From Dama dama (taxonomy: Eukaryota > Chordata > Mammalia > Artiodactyla > Cervidae): a stretch of 64,000 nt of DNA. Both the position numbers and the translations under genes were made by a program. Below, piece by piece: positions 34,171 through 47,147 of this stretch. The stretch lies in the NCBI RefSeq assembly GCF_033118175.1, contig NC_083698.1, positions 71,083,001 to 71,147,000 of the forward strand. The letters are read 5' to 3'. The number at the start of each line of letters is the position of its first letter. Within the stretch, counting starts at the first letter, position 1. The notes under the pieces were generated by a model. It did no database searches. It saw only the letters and a program-made list of their open reading frames with translations, and was not told the origin of the DNA.

Positions 34171-37100
34171 AGTAGGCGCCAGTTAACCTCCGAGTCTCGG
34201 TTTCCTTATTCCCAGGTTGTTGGGAGGCCGGCTTGACGCCAGCGGCTTTAAAAGCCTCCCGATAGGTGGGAGTAGAAAGGTTGATTTTCCCACTGGGAAG
34301 CTCACTGTGCGCAGCTGATAATTCTGCTCGCTAAATTGGTGTTTTGGATACTTAACGTACTTCTTAGTTAATTCTTTACTGGAACCTTTCGCTATAGGAG
34401 TTAGTAACATGATAGCCAAGCTTGCCAAAACCTGCACTCTGCGCATCAGCCCGGATAAGTTGAACTTCGTCCTCTCTGACAAAGTGGCCAATGGAGGGGT
34501 GAGCATGTGGTGTGAGCTGGAACAGGTGAGTGGAGGCTCCTGAGAGGCCTGCAGCCCGCCCCCTCTCCCCCCACTCCCGCTGAATTCCACTGGAAGGGGC
34601 ACAGATGTCCTCCCCCTTTTCCTTCCCTTAGGAGAACTTCTTCAGCGAATTTCAAATGGAAGGTGTCTCCGCAGAAAACAATGAAATTTACTTAGAGCTC
34701 ACATCGGAAAATTTATCTCGAGCCTTGAAAACTGCCCAGAATGCCAGAGCTTTGAAAATTAAGTTGACTAATAAACACTTTCCGTGCCTTACAATTTCTA
34801 TAGAGCTGGTGAGTAGAAAGCTACCATTTCTGAAACTTCCCGGAAGGAATTAGAAGTATTTATATAAGCCTTGACTTTCTACAGGAGAAGCTAATTGGTT
34901 TTATTAAAATGAGAGATCGGTACATCACTATTTTTTCATTGGAGTTGGGTGCTTCTCATATTTAAATAGCATTGTGATCTCATAATATTCAGCGAGGATG
35001 CTGCTCTTCCTATGAAATAACACTTCTGCATCTTTCTTCTCAGATCTGCATATCCCAGCATGTCCATTTCTTTTAGTGGTATTGTCATCTAGTCTAAAAA
35101 CCATTTTTGCCTTCGAAATTTGTGTGTCCCTCCCTTATCCCCTCAGTTCTGCTGCTAACACCTTTAAATGACCTTTGGTTTTCAAGGAATACATTTATCT
35201 TCCATCCTACTACCAACTGAATTTAATGCTCGGGTCTCTTCAGAACACGTGTACCCCACAGGGTCTCACTGCTTACAGAATGAGGTTGACATTTCTCATC
35301 TGTTGTCCAAAACCCTTCAAGTGTGGCTCAACCCACTGTAGAGCCACTTATCTCCCCTGAGTGGTTCTCCATGTGTGTCCCATTCTTTACCAACTCCCAG
35401 GCTTTGGTGAGGTTGGGTCTTCTACTTGGAGTCTGTGTTCTTTTCACTTGTTGAAGCCTTTTCTTCCTCTAGTGCCCAGCACTAATGCTGCCTCCTTCCC
35501 AGCCTTCCCTTATCCTGGCAACCTCTCCTTTATCCGTTCTGTGTACTTGATTTTTTCTGTGAGTATTATATTCAGTTTTATGCTTTTTATGGAGGAGGCT
35601 TTCTCAACTGTACTTTTTATTATTGTTTTACAGTGTTGCATTGTTAATTTATGCCTTACAGCAAAGTGATTGAGTTATACATATATAAGCATTCTTATTT
35701 TAATATTCTTTTCCATTCTGGTTTGTCCCAGGATATTGAATATAGTTCCCTGTGCTATGCAGCAGGACCTTGTTGTCTATCCATTCTATATGTAATGGTT
35801 TCCATCTGCTGATCTCAAACTCCTAGCCTCTGAAGGCCGTTTCTGGCAGCCTCCTCCAGTCCTCTCTTTAGGTCTGATCTCCGAAGCTTGAGCATCAGCA
35901 CAGAGTTTCTGCCCATATGGTTGGACATGTGCCTGAGGCTGGGAGTGTGGGGAAAGTGGCATCACCAGTCTGCAGGGCTCTCTTCATTCTGCCTTCTGTA
36001 AACTGCTTAACTGCACTCTCCTCCAAGGCTCCACAGCTCACCCTCTGTCCCTGCTGGTCTCCCTGCCTTCCTGTGAGGGGACATTCAGAGTGTGGGAACC
36101 TTTCTTCCTTCAGAGCTCTCTCTCCCTGGGGTGCAGGCCCCATCCTGATTCCTTTCTGGTTCTTTTTGTCTTTTTTTGGTTACATGAAGATGTTCTTGTC
36201 CTTTCTGAAGCCTGAGGTCTTCTGCCATGTTTCAGTAGATGTTCTGTGAGAATCATTCCATGTCTAGATACGTTTTTGATGTGTTTGTGGGAGGAGTGAG
36301 CTCCACGTCCTACTCCTCCACCGTCCTAATCACTCGCTTCTTTAACTTCCTTTCTCTAAGCTCTGTTAATACTTGTTGAATGGACGTTGGTGACTGAATT
36401 GAGAACACTTAGGTTTGGTATCAACATTTTTTGTCTTTCAGTTCTTTATTTTTTAAGTATTGATGTGTTTTAATTCTTCTCTTGGCAGTTATCCATGTCA
36501 AGCAGTAGTCGTGTTGTGACACATGACATCCCGGTGAAGGTTATTCCTAGAAAACTATGGAAGGACTTACAAGAGCCGACGGTCCCAGATGCTGACGTGA
36601 GTGATGCCCAGCGTCACCACGTCTTAAATGGTGTGATTTGGATTCTCTGACTTTTAAAGTCTTGCTGTAGGTTTTATTTGAAAGTTGTATAGTACCTGAA
36701 AAGAGATAATCATATTTAAAAGATAGCCCAGGAACAAAAAATTGGAATGTTTTCATTTAGTTGTTTGCATCAATCATCTTAAAGTAGTGTTATATATAAG
36801 GCCACACTCTTTACAATTAAGAGAGAGAGAAAGTCTTGCCCTATAATGGCGCTTAAGTAAAACTGAAGTAGCATTTTGGATGGCCTTCACATCTGTCAGA
36901 ACTAATGGCCCTGGCACCAATTTGGGTTTCACAGAACATGGTTTTTTTTTTTGTCTTATTAGGAGTGATGTCCAAGGTGTGTGTAATAGCCAGAAGGAGA
37001 GGCTGCTTTAGTTCTCCTGACAGGAATCCCAGAGCCACTGGAAAGAAAGATGATGACAAAGGGTCCTTTGCCTCTTGTTCATATTTATTGAAGAAGAGAC

Positions 37101-40100
37101 CATGAAATAGCATAAGGAATATTTACTTGGCTTTGAGTAGATGTCTCCGCTGGGAAAAAGCCAGCATTGTACCGGCACTGTTGTAACCCAGTCTGGGCAC
37201 GGTTACAGAGACTGGCCCCAAATGTGGGTGTGAACCCCTTGGAGGATGGCCTCCACTGGTGCTGTCTTACTCCCCTTGGGTGTGTGTGGGGGCGTCTCAG
37301 CAGCAGGGCTACAGACCTGGGACGGGAGAATGGCCACGTGGACGCTGAGGTCACCGGAGGCAGGCGTGAGTTAGTGAAGCTGTAGAATTATTTTTGTTTT
37401 TTATATTTTAAAGAAAGAACTTTATTCAGGCAATTTAAAAATAAGATTGCAAAGCTTTTAAGAGTACACACCTTCCAAACACAGGTAATGAGCACTTGTC
37501 AATACTTGACTATGTTAATATTTTAATACTACTGATCTTTCTCATTTGCTTTGTAGGTTAGTATTTATTTACCAGTCTTGAAGACTATGAAGAGCGTTGT
37601 GGAGAAAATGAAAAACATCAGCAATCAGCTTGTAAGTTCTGACTTCTTTGAAAAGAGCTCCCAAGTGTGTAATTTTGGCTGCGTGTCCTCGCTGGAGCCT
37701 TGTCTGGTGGGGGCTTGATGCCCTCCATTCATCATGTGGTATCTGCATGGGGTATCCCTCACCTCCCGGCTCTGGGGGCTTGGCCTGTTGTTGATAGCCT
37801 ATGGTTTTACAGGTGAAACCTGCTCTGGATCTTCTCAACTCTCCTCTCTGATATTTGGCCTAGTCTCTCATATTTATAGTATTTATAGTATATTAACAGT
37901 ACGTTCAATGGTTCTAACTTTCTTTGCATATGTATTGGACAGCATATTATGTATTTTATCTGATAGTGTAGATATTTTCTTATGATCACTGATGCTGGCA
38001 GTGAGTGGAATGTCCTATCTACTTGCCAGATGTCTCTATGAGCCCAAGACAAGGATCCCCCAGGACACATTTCTCTTCCTAGAAGCAGCTCTTAGGCCAG
38101 GTAGAGGGGCATGTTTACTTTTGTGACGTTTACACTCAATGTCAGTGAAATGCTGAATGTGCCAGTGACAGTGATGGGAAGCTTTGAAGAATTGTCCTTC
38201 ACTCCTGGGGTTCTCCTGACTTCTTCAGTCACCCCCAAAACTCATTTGATTATGTCCCTCGGTGTTTTGACATGACTGTCCACCTGATGAAACTTTTGCT
38301 CTTTAGTGTCTGCAGACTGGTTACCTGCCACACGGCTGTCCCCTGCCTGCAGAACTGCTCTGCAGTTGTCCATCCCCACAGCACTGGTGCTCTCCAAGCC
38401 TGTCTCTGCCATTTCACGCTTGGCTGTTTTTTTCCCATCGTCCCGTGGAAAGCACTTAGCCCTTCTCACTGTTCATGGAAATTCTAGACTCTCCCACTGC
38501 CGTGGATGTAAGCCCCTCCTCTGCCAAGCTGTTCTGTTCACTGCTATGTGATAAGTCGCCTGCTAACATCTGGGAACCACTCCTGAACTGGCTGCTTCCT
38601 GAAAAGGGAAACTGTCTTAACCATCTCTGCATGACAGCCACTCACTGTGGGGTTGCCACTCAGCAGGCGGATAATAGGTTATTAGTGCACAGACCTGGAA
38701 TGAAATTAGCTTCAGGAGATCTTTGGCATTACCAAAGTTTTCTGAAGCCTAGAAAATGTTTATGGACTGTTTCATTTCTGAAGTTGTGCTCACTTGAGAG
38801 GAAGTTCCTTTCATGACTTACTCTGTAGATTTCACTTTAATTTACAGTGACTTCCCATGAAGCAGTGTGTGCCATGCAGACATGAGTGTTCTCCTGCACC
38901 TGTCCTGATGTTGATCCAGTTGTCAGGCTGAGGCTTCTTTTGGGGATATCCTGGAGCCCTTGAGAGGCCCAGGAGAGAAAAGGCGGAACAGTTAATTCAA
39001 GGACCCGGTTATTTGTTCTTTGTGTCCAGTAGAAATCAGTTGTCAAAGTAGCTTAGATTAAATCATCAGATATTTAAAAAAAATTCATCAGAGGTGTTTT
39101 TCTCTTCCCTGGAGTGTTTAAAAACAAGGATTTTGTGGAGTGACTACTGCACCGTGAAATACTAAATGGAAAATGATCAAGCGTGTGGAAAATTGGAGTA
39201 GCCAAGGGCATAACAATATTAACTTGAGTAACCAGAACTCTGTGTCTGAAGATGACAGGCGAGAGAATCAAGGAAAATGAGTACGACTCAACATATTGAA
39301 AGCATCTCCTCCAGTCAGAGGCCCAGCAGCCCTTGTTGAGGCACCTTCCTTACTTCTTTCAGTGAGAGACGTGGCCAGTGGGGGTGGGTCGTGCGTGTGA
39401 CTCGGGTAGGAGCAGAAGCAGCAGGCATTGACTGCCAAGAGTCTCCATCAGGTTTTAACCATTGGGATCTCCTTCAGACAGAATGCAAGTTCTGGTCCAG
39501 GAGATCTGCAGTGGGGTCTGGGACTGATTGCTGACGAACGCTCAGCGATGCTCTTTCTGTGGTGGTGCTCCGTGGTCAGAGCGGAGCTGTGTTACCCCTT
39601 ACATGTCTCAGCTTCACAGGAGCAGACTTGGGGCAGGAGGCATCATGATACGCTGGCAGAGCTGAGTCCTTGGAGCCACCCCCGACCCCCACTAAGTGGT
39701 GCACCCTGGTGGGAAGTGTTATCCAGCATAACAGTCACAGGGGCTCTGTTACTTTTTATCAGTGGAGATAATTTACGTTAGATTCCCAGTGCGTCTCATC
39801 ACTATTCCATGAATGGTCAGTAGTTATCATTAAGGAAATCTCTGAAAGAAGTCAGATCCCATCCACATCCTTAATAGCAGAGTATGTTGATGTGGGTAGT
39901 ACTATAGATGACACTCACAAAATAAACACGGTGAGCCGTGTTTGGGGGGTCCTTGGTGAATTCCTTCAGTAAATTTTGTTTAAGTGCTGCCCTGCACCAG
40001 GCACTGTGCTTGGAGAGATGGATCTAGCATTTGATGACTCAGATTTTAGGAATTTGAAGAAAGCATAAAAAGGTGTTTAAGTCTGGAGTGAATCTAGGAC

Positions 40101-43100
40101 ATTGCAAGCTGCTTTCCTGAATAAACCTTTATAAAACTTGTTTTTCAAGAGCAGTGAACCTTTACAGGTAGATACTAAGTGTGTGCTTATTTGAAACAGA
40201 TGGATCTGTGTTATGTGTTAACCTCACAGAGTCCCTGTGCACTGTATATTCACAAGTCCAGAATATGCACAAGGATTGTTTTACATATTTTTTTTAGGCA
40301 GGTGTTTTTTCCAGATAATAGAGTGGGCTTAGAAACATCATTTACTTCTGGGAAGTGAAAGGATAAGATTGATGATGAATTCTTCCCATTCAGAGGTACG
40401 CATACTAGATGATGCAACAAGGATGTTTAGAGGCTGTTTCCTATGTAAAGTCAAAGCCTTAGTAAGTTGAAAACATCTTTTTTGTTTTGTTGCTCCAATG
40501 AGAAATAGAGTTCACTAGTTTTAAGGAGCAAGAATGAAAAATACTAAGTGGTACTCCTAAGTAAATCTGAGGTTTAGTTGTGGCCAAGCCCTGTGGAACA
40601 GGGTGTCCTCCACTCATCATGGAGCTTCTTCCCTCTTGCTGTACCTCTGCAGTGGCTCCCTAGTGAAGGGACCACCTTTGTCTGCAGTGGCTCAGTGGCA
40701 GTTTTGTATTGTTGGTTGAACAAAATGTTGACTTGCACACTGCTGCCTGGGCTTTCCAAAGACCTGCCAGACTTTAGAGATATTGATGTCAGAAGGCGAA
40801 ATGTAGTGTGCCTGGGCAAATGGCCAAAATCTTTTTTTTTTTTTAATATTTTTCCCCCATTTATTTTTATTAGTTGGAGGCTAATTATTTTACAGTATTG
40901 TAGTGGTTTTTATCATATATTGACATGAATCAGCCATGGATTTACATGTATTCCCCATCCCGATCCCCCCTCCCACCTCCCTCTCTACCCAATCCCTCTG
41001 GGTCTTCCCAGTGCACCAGGCCCGAGCACTTGTCTCATGCATCCAACCTGGGCTGGTGATCTGTTTCACCCTAGATAATATACATGTTTCGATGCTGTTC
41101 TCTCAAAACATCACACCCTCGCCTTCTCCCACAGAGTCCAAAAGTCTGTTCTGTACATCTGTGTCTCTTTTTCTGTTTTGCATATAGGGTTATCATTACC
41201 ATCTTTCTAAATTCCATATATATGTGTTAGTATGCTGTAATGTTCTTTATCTTTCTGGCTGGCTTCACTCTGTATAATGGGCTCCAGTTTCATCCGTCTC
41301 ATTAGAACTGATTCAAATGAATTCTTTTTAATGGCTGAGTAATATTCCATGGTGTGTATGTACCACAGCTTCCTTATCCATTCGTCTGCTGATGGGCATC
41401 TAGGTTGCTTCTATGTCCTGGCTATTATAAACAGTGCTGTGATGAACATTAGGGTGCACGTGTCTCTTTCAGATCTGGTTTCCTCAGTGTGTATGCCCAG
41501 AAGTGGGATTGCTGGGTCCTATGGCAGTTCTATTTCCAGTTTTTTAAGAAATCTCCACACTGTTCTCCATAGTGGCTGTACTAGTTTGCATTCCCACCAA
41601 GAGTGTAAGAGGGTTCCCTTTTCTCCACACCCTCTCCAGCATTTATTGCTTGTAGACTTTAAGATAGCAGCCATCCTGACTGGCGTATAATGGTACCTCA
41701 TTGTGGTTTTGATTTGCATTTCTCTGATAATGAGTGATCTTGAGCATCTTTTCATGTGTTTGTTAGCCATGTGTATGTCTTCTTTGGAGAAATGTCTGTT
41801 TAGTTCTTTGGCCCATTTTTTGATTGGGTCATTTATTTTTCTGGAATTGAGCTGCAGGAGTTGCTTGTATATTTTTGAGATTAATCCTTTGTTGCTTCGT
41901 TTGCTATTATTTTCTCCCAATCTGAGGGCTGTCTTTTCACCTTGCTTATAGTTTCCTTTGTTGTGCAAAAGCTTTTAAGTTTCATTAGGTCCCACTTGTT
42001 TATTTTTGCTTTTATTTCCAATATTCTGGGAGGTGGGTCATAGAGGATCCTGCTGTGATTTATGTCAGGGAGTGTTTTGCCTATGTTCTCCTCTAGGAGT
42101 ATTATAGTTTCTGGTCTTACATTTAGAACTTTAATCCATTTTGAGTTTATTTTTGTGTATGGTATTAGAAAGTGTTCTAGTTTCATTCTTTTACAAGTGG
42201 TTGACCAGTTTTCCCAGCACCACTTGTTAAAGAGGTTGTCTTTTTTCCATTGTATATCCTTGCCTCCTTTGTCAAAGATAAGGTGTCCATAGGTTCGTGG
42301 ATTTATCTCTGGGCGTTCTATTCTGTTCCATTGATCTATATTTCTGTCTTTGTGAAATGGCCAAAATCTTGAGCCGTATCATGGTACCTGTTTCTTTCTC
42401 TGAACTTCATTTCTAGATTTTGTGTAGTTTAGAGACCCTGTTGGTTGGTGCAGGGCATAGCGTAAAATGAAAGGGCCCCTCTGATCCTGAGGGAAGTCAT
42501 GGGCACTGTTGGGGCGGGGAGGGCCACAGCGACCAGTCCCCAAGCCCAGCTGTCCTCTGAGAGCAGAAAACACGGCAGCCACAGGGCGCCACAGCCTGGT
42601 GGAGTCCAGACCCCTGACGGCATCTCTGGGTCTTTCTGAATTTGGGAATCTCACTTCCCAATGTCTGGGATTATTCTTTATATAAATGGTTATATTCACC
42701 TATATTCTGAAACCATTCTGGTTATGTTGAGCTGTAATAGATAGTTTGGTCCATTTGTCGAAATAAGGCAGGTAGCGAGCTTATCGCTTCACATTCTCTT
42801 CGGGTTCTTCTTGCTCTGTTTTACAGGAGTTGCACAATGTCTGCATTGTCAGCGCTGCTGGCAAGGCCCCCAGCTTCCCCCGTTTGCAGAGCTTCCTGCT
42901 GCGCTCTGCGCGCCGAGGGGCTGCTCTCTGGAGATTTCAAGGCCCTGTGCTCAGCCTTGTCTTCTCTCTGTTGCTGATGCCATGTGGGGTTTGGCGCTGT
43001 CTGAAGTGTCCTGGGATTTGTGGGATCACTTTGTCACCTGGTTCATTGGAAGCTGATGTCCACTTTTTTTTTCCCTTTTGCTTTTCTTAAGACTGTAAAA

Positions 43101-46100
43101 TACTCAATTTGCAGATTATTGAAGCAAACCTAAATGGAGAATTGAACTTGAAAATAGAAACTGAGCTAGTGTGTGTTACAACTCACTTTAAAGATCTTGG
43201 AAATCCTCCATTAGGTAAGTTTCCTGGTAGGTTATATTTTACCTGTGATAAATTGTTCAGATGACATATCATACTGAGGTCTCTAGTTGGAAAAGAATTG
43301 AACTTCGGGTGACTGTGTTTCAGGCTCAGGAAGGGAACACATAATGGGGTTGGGTAACTTGTTATTGCAGTGTGGTGGGAAGGTGAACCTCCTGGACTTG
43401 AGAAGCTGAAGTGTGGGCCTGAGGGCTTCCTTGTTCCTCATCTGCAAATCCTAGGCTTGGGCTCAACAATGTCCAAGAGCCCTTCTAGCTCTTCACTTGC
43501 TATGCCTTCTACCAAAAACTACAGTTTCTCACCTGGGTGGAGTCAGAAATATAGATGACACTTTTTATTTTCTCCTTTTTTTGTGTGTGTGTATTAAAAA
43601 CGTAATTTTTTTTTTTTAATTATTGGAGTATAGTTGACTTACAATGTTGTGTTGGTTTCAGGTGTATGGCCCAGTGATTCAGTTATACATATATATGTAT
43701 CTATTCTTTTTCAAATTCTTTCCCCATATCAGTTATTACAGACTCTTGAGTATAGTTCCCTGTTTTGTATAATAGGTCCTCATTGTTTATTTTATATATA
43801 GTGATGTGTGTGTGTGTGTGTGTGTGTGTATATCTGTACGATGATCCTAAACTTCTAATTTATCCTTCCCCTTCACCTGTCCTCTTCAATAACCATAAGT
43901 TTGTTTTCTAAATCTGTGAGTCTGTTTGTTTTGTAAATAAGCTCATTTGTATCAATGTTTTAGACTCCACATACAAGGGTATTTGTCTTACTCTGACTTA
44001 GTTTGATGATCTCTAGGTCCATCCATGTTACTACAGATGACATTATTTCATTCTTTTTTATGCTGAATAACATACCACATCTTTATCCACTCCTCTATTA
44101 GACATTAGGTTGCTTCCATGTCTTGGCTGTCGTAAACAGTGCTGGAATGGACACTGGGTTGCTTGAGTAGCTTGGCTCAGGGATTAAGAGTCGTCTGCTG
44201 CAGAGCTCACAGTGGTGGGCAGGCCATGGGAGGGAGGTCCAACAGGGAATGATGCAAAGGCCCTGGGAAAGTACTCACTCTGTGAAAACCATTTAGTCAC
44301 CCATGTGTTCTGAAGTAGGTCTGATAAGACTCCTTCCACTTTTAGAGTTAAAATTACTTACTACCAGTTTGCTTATTAGAGACACTTTGTAACTTAGCAT
44401 TGCAAGAGAATTTTACTTTATAGTGAAGGACATGCCTTGGAGCAAAGTGAAATCCATGTTAATAAAAGCTTTGACAGTAGTTATATGAAGTGACTTATTT
44501 TTGTGTTGCTCATTTTGTTTATTTTAGTAAATTACAAAGAGGGTCTTTGATACCTTCCCAGAGTTGAAAGGACGTTTTCATCCCTTTCATTCCACTTTAT
44601 AATGAGAGGGCTTGATTTAGCTGTATATGGTCTTGTTTTGGGGATGGTTTTTTGGCCCTACAGCAAGCCATTTGGGATCTTAGTTCCCCGACTGTCAACA
44701 GTGAAAGCATTGAGTCCTAACCACGGGACTGCCAGGGAATTCCCATAGTGCAGTAATTTGAAGAGTCAATACTTAGTAAATGCTTGCTTGGTGAGCAATC
44801 ACATTTATATTATGCAGTGTTTCTGTAGGTTCTCAAGTCAGTGGTCAAGTAAACCATTTATTTATGTAAACAGTCATCATGCAATCTCTCGCTTCCCTGT
44901 TTCACTGGAAGATAATTGTGTCTTAAAAGGTTCCTGTCGTTTTAGCTTCAGAAAATGCTTCTCAAGATAGAAACTCGGAAGAAATGGCTGAAGTGCACAT
45001 AGACATTAGGAAGCTCCTACAGTTCCTTGCTGGACAACAAGTAAATCCTACAAAGGCCACTTGCAGTAAGTTTGCATTTTGATTTGTTTTTCGTATTTCA
45101 AGCACTGTAATCAACTGTAGTCTTACACATTGTGTACAGTCTCATAAATGCAGAGACAGCTCGGTCACCGGTGGACTCCAGTTTCCTGAGTAGTCCCTGG
45201 CAGATGGGTCTGGACTGCCTCACCTGGTGTCATAAATGAGTCTGCATCCACAGAGAAGCTGCATATGGGCAGAGGCACCTGGCTCCATCTTGCTGTGTTA
45301 ACCTTATGTGTACAGGGTCTCTGTCTCCTTTGGGCTTGGATTTAAGTTTCCATCTCAAAGTGATTCTTTTCTTTCCTGTGTCAGCCTGACCTGTTCCAGT
45401 TATCCTGTGTCTTGTCATCTGTGCTGCCTACTGATTTTTAATAGTGGCTTTTAATGGTGCTCTTGATTCTGGTTGGCCTTGTCTTTCTTGGTTTCACATG
45501 TTTTTTCACCCTTTAGTCCTTGATTACAGATAAAAGACTCACTTGCTGAGAATTTTTCAAGGCTATGTCTTTTCCTTGCTATTGAGACCACAGCAATTGA
45601 AAGAAAACTGTGGCCTTGCTTGGAGGTGACACCTCCTTATTTGTGAATTCCCAGTCTGAGCACTCCGCCACCAGTGAACAGACCTGAGAAGGGTGACCCA
45701 GGAATATAGGATACCTAATAATTGTCAGATAGTCAGCACTGTAGAGAACGAGTAGGAGGTTCCCGAAGGTTCTCCAGTGAAGGAGGATTGACCACTGGAA
45801 GGGAGTGGCGTTAGTGCATGCGGCCTGCACTGGTGGTGAGGTACAGAAGCGGGGTGCAGAAAACCACGATAGGGAAGGAGCAGTGAGAGCTGCTGAGTCG
45901 TGGGGCAGGGGCCAGGGTCTGCCTGCACTGCATCTAAAGAAGGTATGGTGTGGACGCCCCTAAGGCTGCGAATGGGGATCCACTGCTTCAGCACGAGGTC
46001 CTCCCAGTTTAAGACAGTGCTTCTCAAACTGCCTGCATGCACAGGGCTCTTTGGGGACCTGGCTGAGTGCAGATGCCTCTTCAGAGCTCTGGCTTGGGCC

Positions 46101-47147
46101 ATCGAGGCTGGGTGATGCCCCACTGTGGGTCCTTGGAAGCCACTCCTGTCTGCGTAGGGGAAGTGTAGGGAGTGGGGGTTGTGGCCTTAGCTGCTATGCA
46201 GGGAGGGGGAACAGAAGGTTATGACAGCCAGAGTCGAGTTTCTCACCCTGTTTCTTACCCCAAACCTTTTCTGCCAGTGGTTCTGGCTTTGTGGCAGCAT
46301 CCTCCAGGCGCTTGCTGAGTTCCCACCTCTGGAGGGGTTGGGGCACTTTCCCCAGCATTCTCAGTCTCTGCTGCCACCTGTGTGTCCAGCACCTCTCCTG
46401 ATGAGTGTCCTGCTGGTCCCTTGTGTCCCTTCCCAACTTGCCATTCTCTTGGGATTGGTCTCAGCAGCCTGCTGTGCTCTTTGTCTGCCTTTCTTCTGCC
46501 ACCTGGCTTGATCTGGCTTCAGCTAGCTTTCCTTGGGTGTGGCATGCCCCACTGCCCCTGTAACTTCTGCCCTCAGTGGTACGGCCCTGGCAGCTGGGCA
46601 GCTTTCATGCTGTGGCAACACCTCTTCCTCTTGGCTGGCTTCTGCTTTGGGTCTTAGACCCAGTGCCTCATTGCTCATCCTAGGCTGCGTGATGGCTGCC
46701 CTTGCAAACTGCCTCCTGCTCTCTAGTAAGACCCTATGTGCTTGCCTCTTCTCAGCACATTCCAGGGACTCACTGGTGAGAAGCTGCTTTTTCCTGGAAG
46801 GACGTTGACTTGGGTACATGTGGTTTCTGGGAAGTTTGCCCTGTGACTTGTTGCCCCAGAGACCTCGGCCTCTTCCTTGGTGAAAAATGAGCTGGCCTGA
46901 GCCAGGCCCCTTGTTTGGTGTCAGCTGGGATGATGGAGACTGGTCACCTCGGGAGGGCCTGGGTGCTCCAGGAGAGGCTTGGGGGAGAAGCTGCTGCAGT
47001 GCTTAGGGGTGAGAGTGTGTGTGCAGAATGGGTCTCTACAGTAAAGAATTTCCTCTCTCCTTAGATATTGTGAAGAACAAGATTGTTCACTTTGACCTGC
47101 TCCATGAAGATGTTTCCCTGCAGTATTTCATCCCAGCGTTGTCATAG
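33767..47147 (+). CDS. HUS1: HUS1, checkpoint clamp subunit, complete (8 coding exons)
   Basis: HUS1 forms the heterotrimeric RAD9-RAD1-HUS1 (9-1-1) ring that RAD17 loads on DNA at damage sites to activate ATR signalling; it has a PCNA-like fold and acts in the nucleus. Exons: 33767-33818, 34398-34525, 34632-34808, 36489-36596, 37557-37631, 43115-43214, 44946-45065, 47065-47147. They sum to 843 bp, giving 280 codons and a stop, the human length. It reads MKFRAKIVDTACLNHFTR at the N-terminus and EDVSLQYFIPALS at the C-terminus. All splice sites are GT-AG with matching phases. The start has a purine at -3 and no nearer upstream ATG. The promoter is CpG-rich. Confidence 0.97.
34398..34525 (+). 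CDS. HUS1: HUS1 exon 2, residues 18-60
   Basis: Reads RVSNMIAKLAKTCTLRISPD to MWCELEQ. Acceptor CGCTATAG, donor GTGAGT at 34526. An internal GGGGTGAGC at about 34497-34505 resembles a donor and could be a cryptic site. Confidence 0.96.
34632..34808 (+). CDS. HUS1: HUS1 exon 3, residues 61-119
   Basis: Reads ENFFSEFQMEGVSAENNEIY to CLTISIEL. Phase 0 at both ends. The intron before it is only 106 bp. Confidence 0.97.
35600..35830 (-). mobile_element. L1 3' fragment, antisense, in HUS1 intron 3
   Basis: Reads gagttatacatatataagca, gaatatagttccctgtgcta and tgcagcaggaccttgttgtc, typical of the reversed L1 3' UTR. The rest of this intron (34809-36488) is unremarkable. Confidence 0.8.
36489..36596 (+). 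CDS. HUS1: HUS1 exon 4, residues 120-155
   Basis: Reads LSMSSSSRVVTHDIPVKVIP to VPDAD, containing the interdomain connector of the clamp fold. Acceptor TCTTGGCAG, donor GTGAGT at 36597. Confidence 0.96.
37557..37631 (+). CDS. HUS1: HUS1 exon 5, residues 156-180
   Basis: Reads VSIYLPVLKTMKSVVEKMKN then ISNQL. Phase 0 at both ends. Donor GTAAGT at 37632. Confidence 0.96.
37632..40833. other. HUS1 intron 5, 5' part: no feature recognised
   Basis: No exon-like reading. A weak old-repeat wording (caccaggcactgtgcttgga) appears near 39990. The short open frames here have no family features. Confidence 0.5.
40834..42354 (-). mobile_element. L1, antisense, 5'-truncated, in HUS1 intron 5
   Basis: A young ruminant L1: reversed 3' UTR and A-tail at the left, and the end of ORF2 on the minus strand (NSRKINDPIKKWAKELNRHF, and RCSRSLIIREMQIKTTMRYH). 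An exact 16-bp duplication aaatggccaaaatctt flanks it at 40818-40833 and 42355-42370. 1.52 kb long. Confidence 0.96.
43115..43214 (+). CDS. HUS1: HUS1 exon 6, residues 181-214
   Basis: Reads IIEANLNGELNLKIETELVC to GNPPL. Acceptor AATTTGCAG, donor GTAAGT at 43215. Confidence 0.96.
43600..44160 (-). mobile_element. Old L1 3' part, antisense, in HUS1 intron 6
   Basis: Reads gagtatagttgacttacaat, gagtatagttccctgttttg and acattaggttgcttccatgt, the reversed L1 order. A (TG)n tract lies inside. Confidence 0.8.
43804..43831. repeat. (TG)n microsatellite in L1
   Basis: About 12 TG units with one interruption at the left (tgatgtgtg). Probably polymorphic. Confidence 0.9.
44650..44742 (-). mobile_element. 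CHR-type SINE, antisense, diverged
   Basis: Reads tttggccctacagcaagcca, then tagttccccgactgtcaaca and the reversed head gggactgccagggaattccc. Confidence 0.7.
44946..45065 (+). CDS. HUS1: HUS1 exon 7, residues 214-254
   Basis: Reads ASENASQDRNSEEMAEVHID to QQVNPTKATC. The Glu/Asn-rich loop at its start is the least conserved part of the family. Acceptor CGTTTTAG, donor GTAAGT at 45066. Confidence 0.96.
45066..47064. other. HUS1 intron 7: GC-richer, no gene seen
   Basis: 2 kb of moderately GC-rich sequence with several overlapping open frames of up to 132 codons on either strand. Their composition is that of chance frames in GC-rich DNA. A weak MER5-like piece may lie near 46010-46125 (acagtgcttctcaaactgcc). 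Confidence 0.5.
47065..47147 (+). CDS. HUS1: HUS1 exon 8 and stop, residues 254-280
   Basis: Reads NIVKNKIVHFDLLHEDVSLQ then YFIPALS and TAG (47145-47147). Acceptor CTCCTTAG. Confidence 0.97.

Noticed and set aside
33977..34186. Frames in the CpG island downstream of HUS1 exon 1
   Set aside because: Open because of high GC content; located in intron 1 and not similar to any protein I recognise.
41519..42186. Long minus-strand frames in HUS1 intron 5
   Set aside because: They are the C-terminal part of L1 ORF2 in an insertion with a 16-bp target duplication.
45725..46123. 132-codon minus-strand frame in HUS1 intron 7
   Set aside because: Proline/serine/histidine-rich translation of GC-rich DNA, no family motif, and an overlapping frame exists on the other strand.
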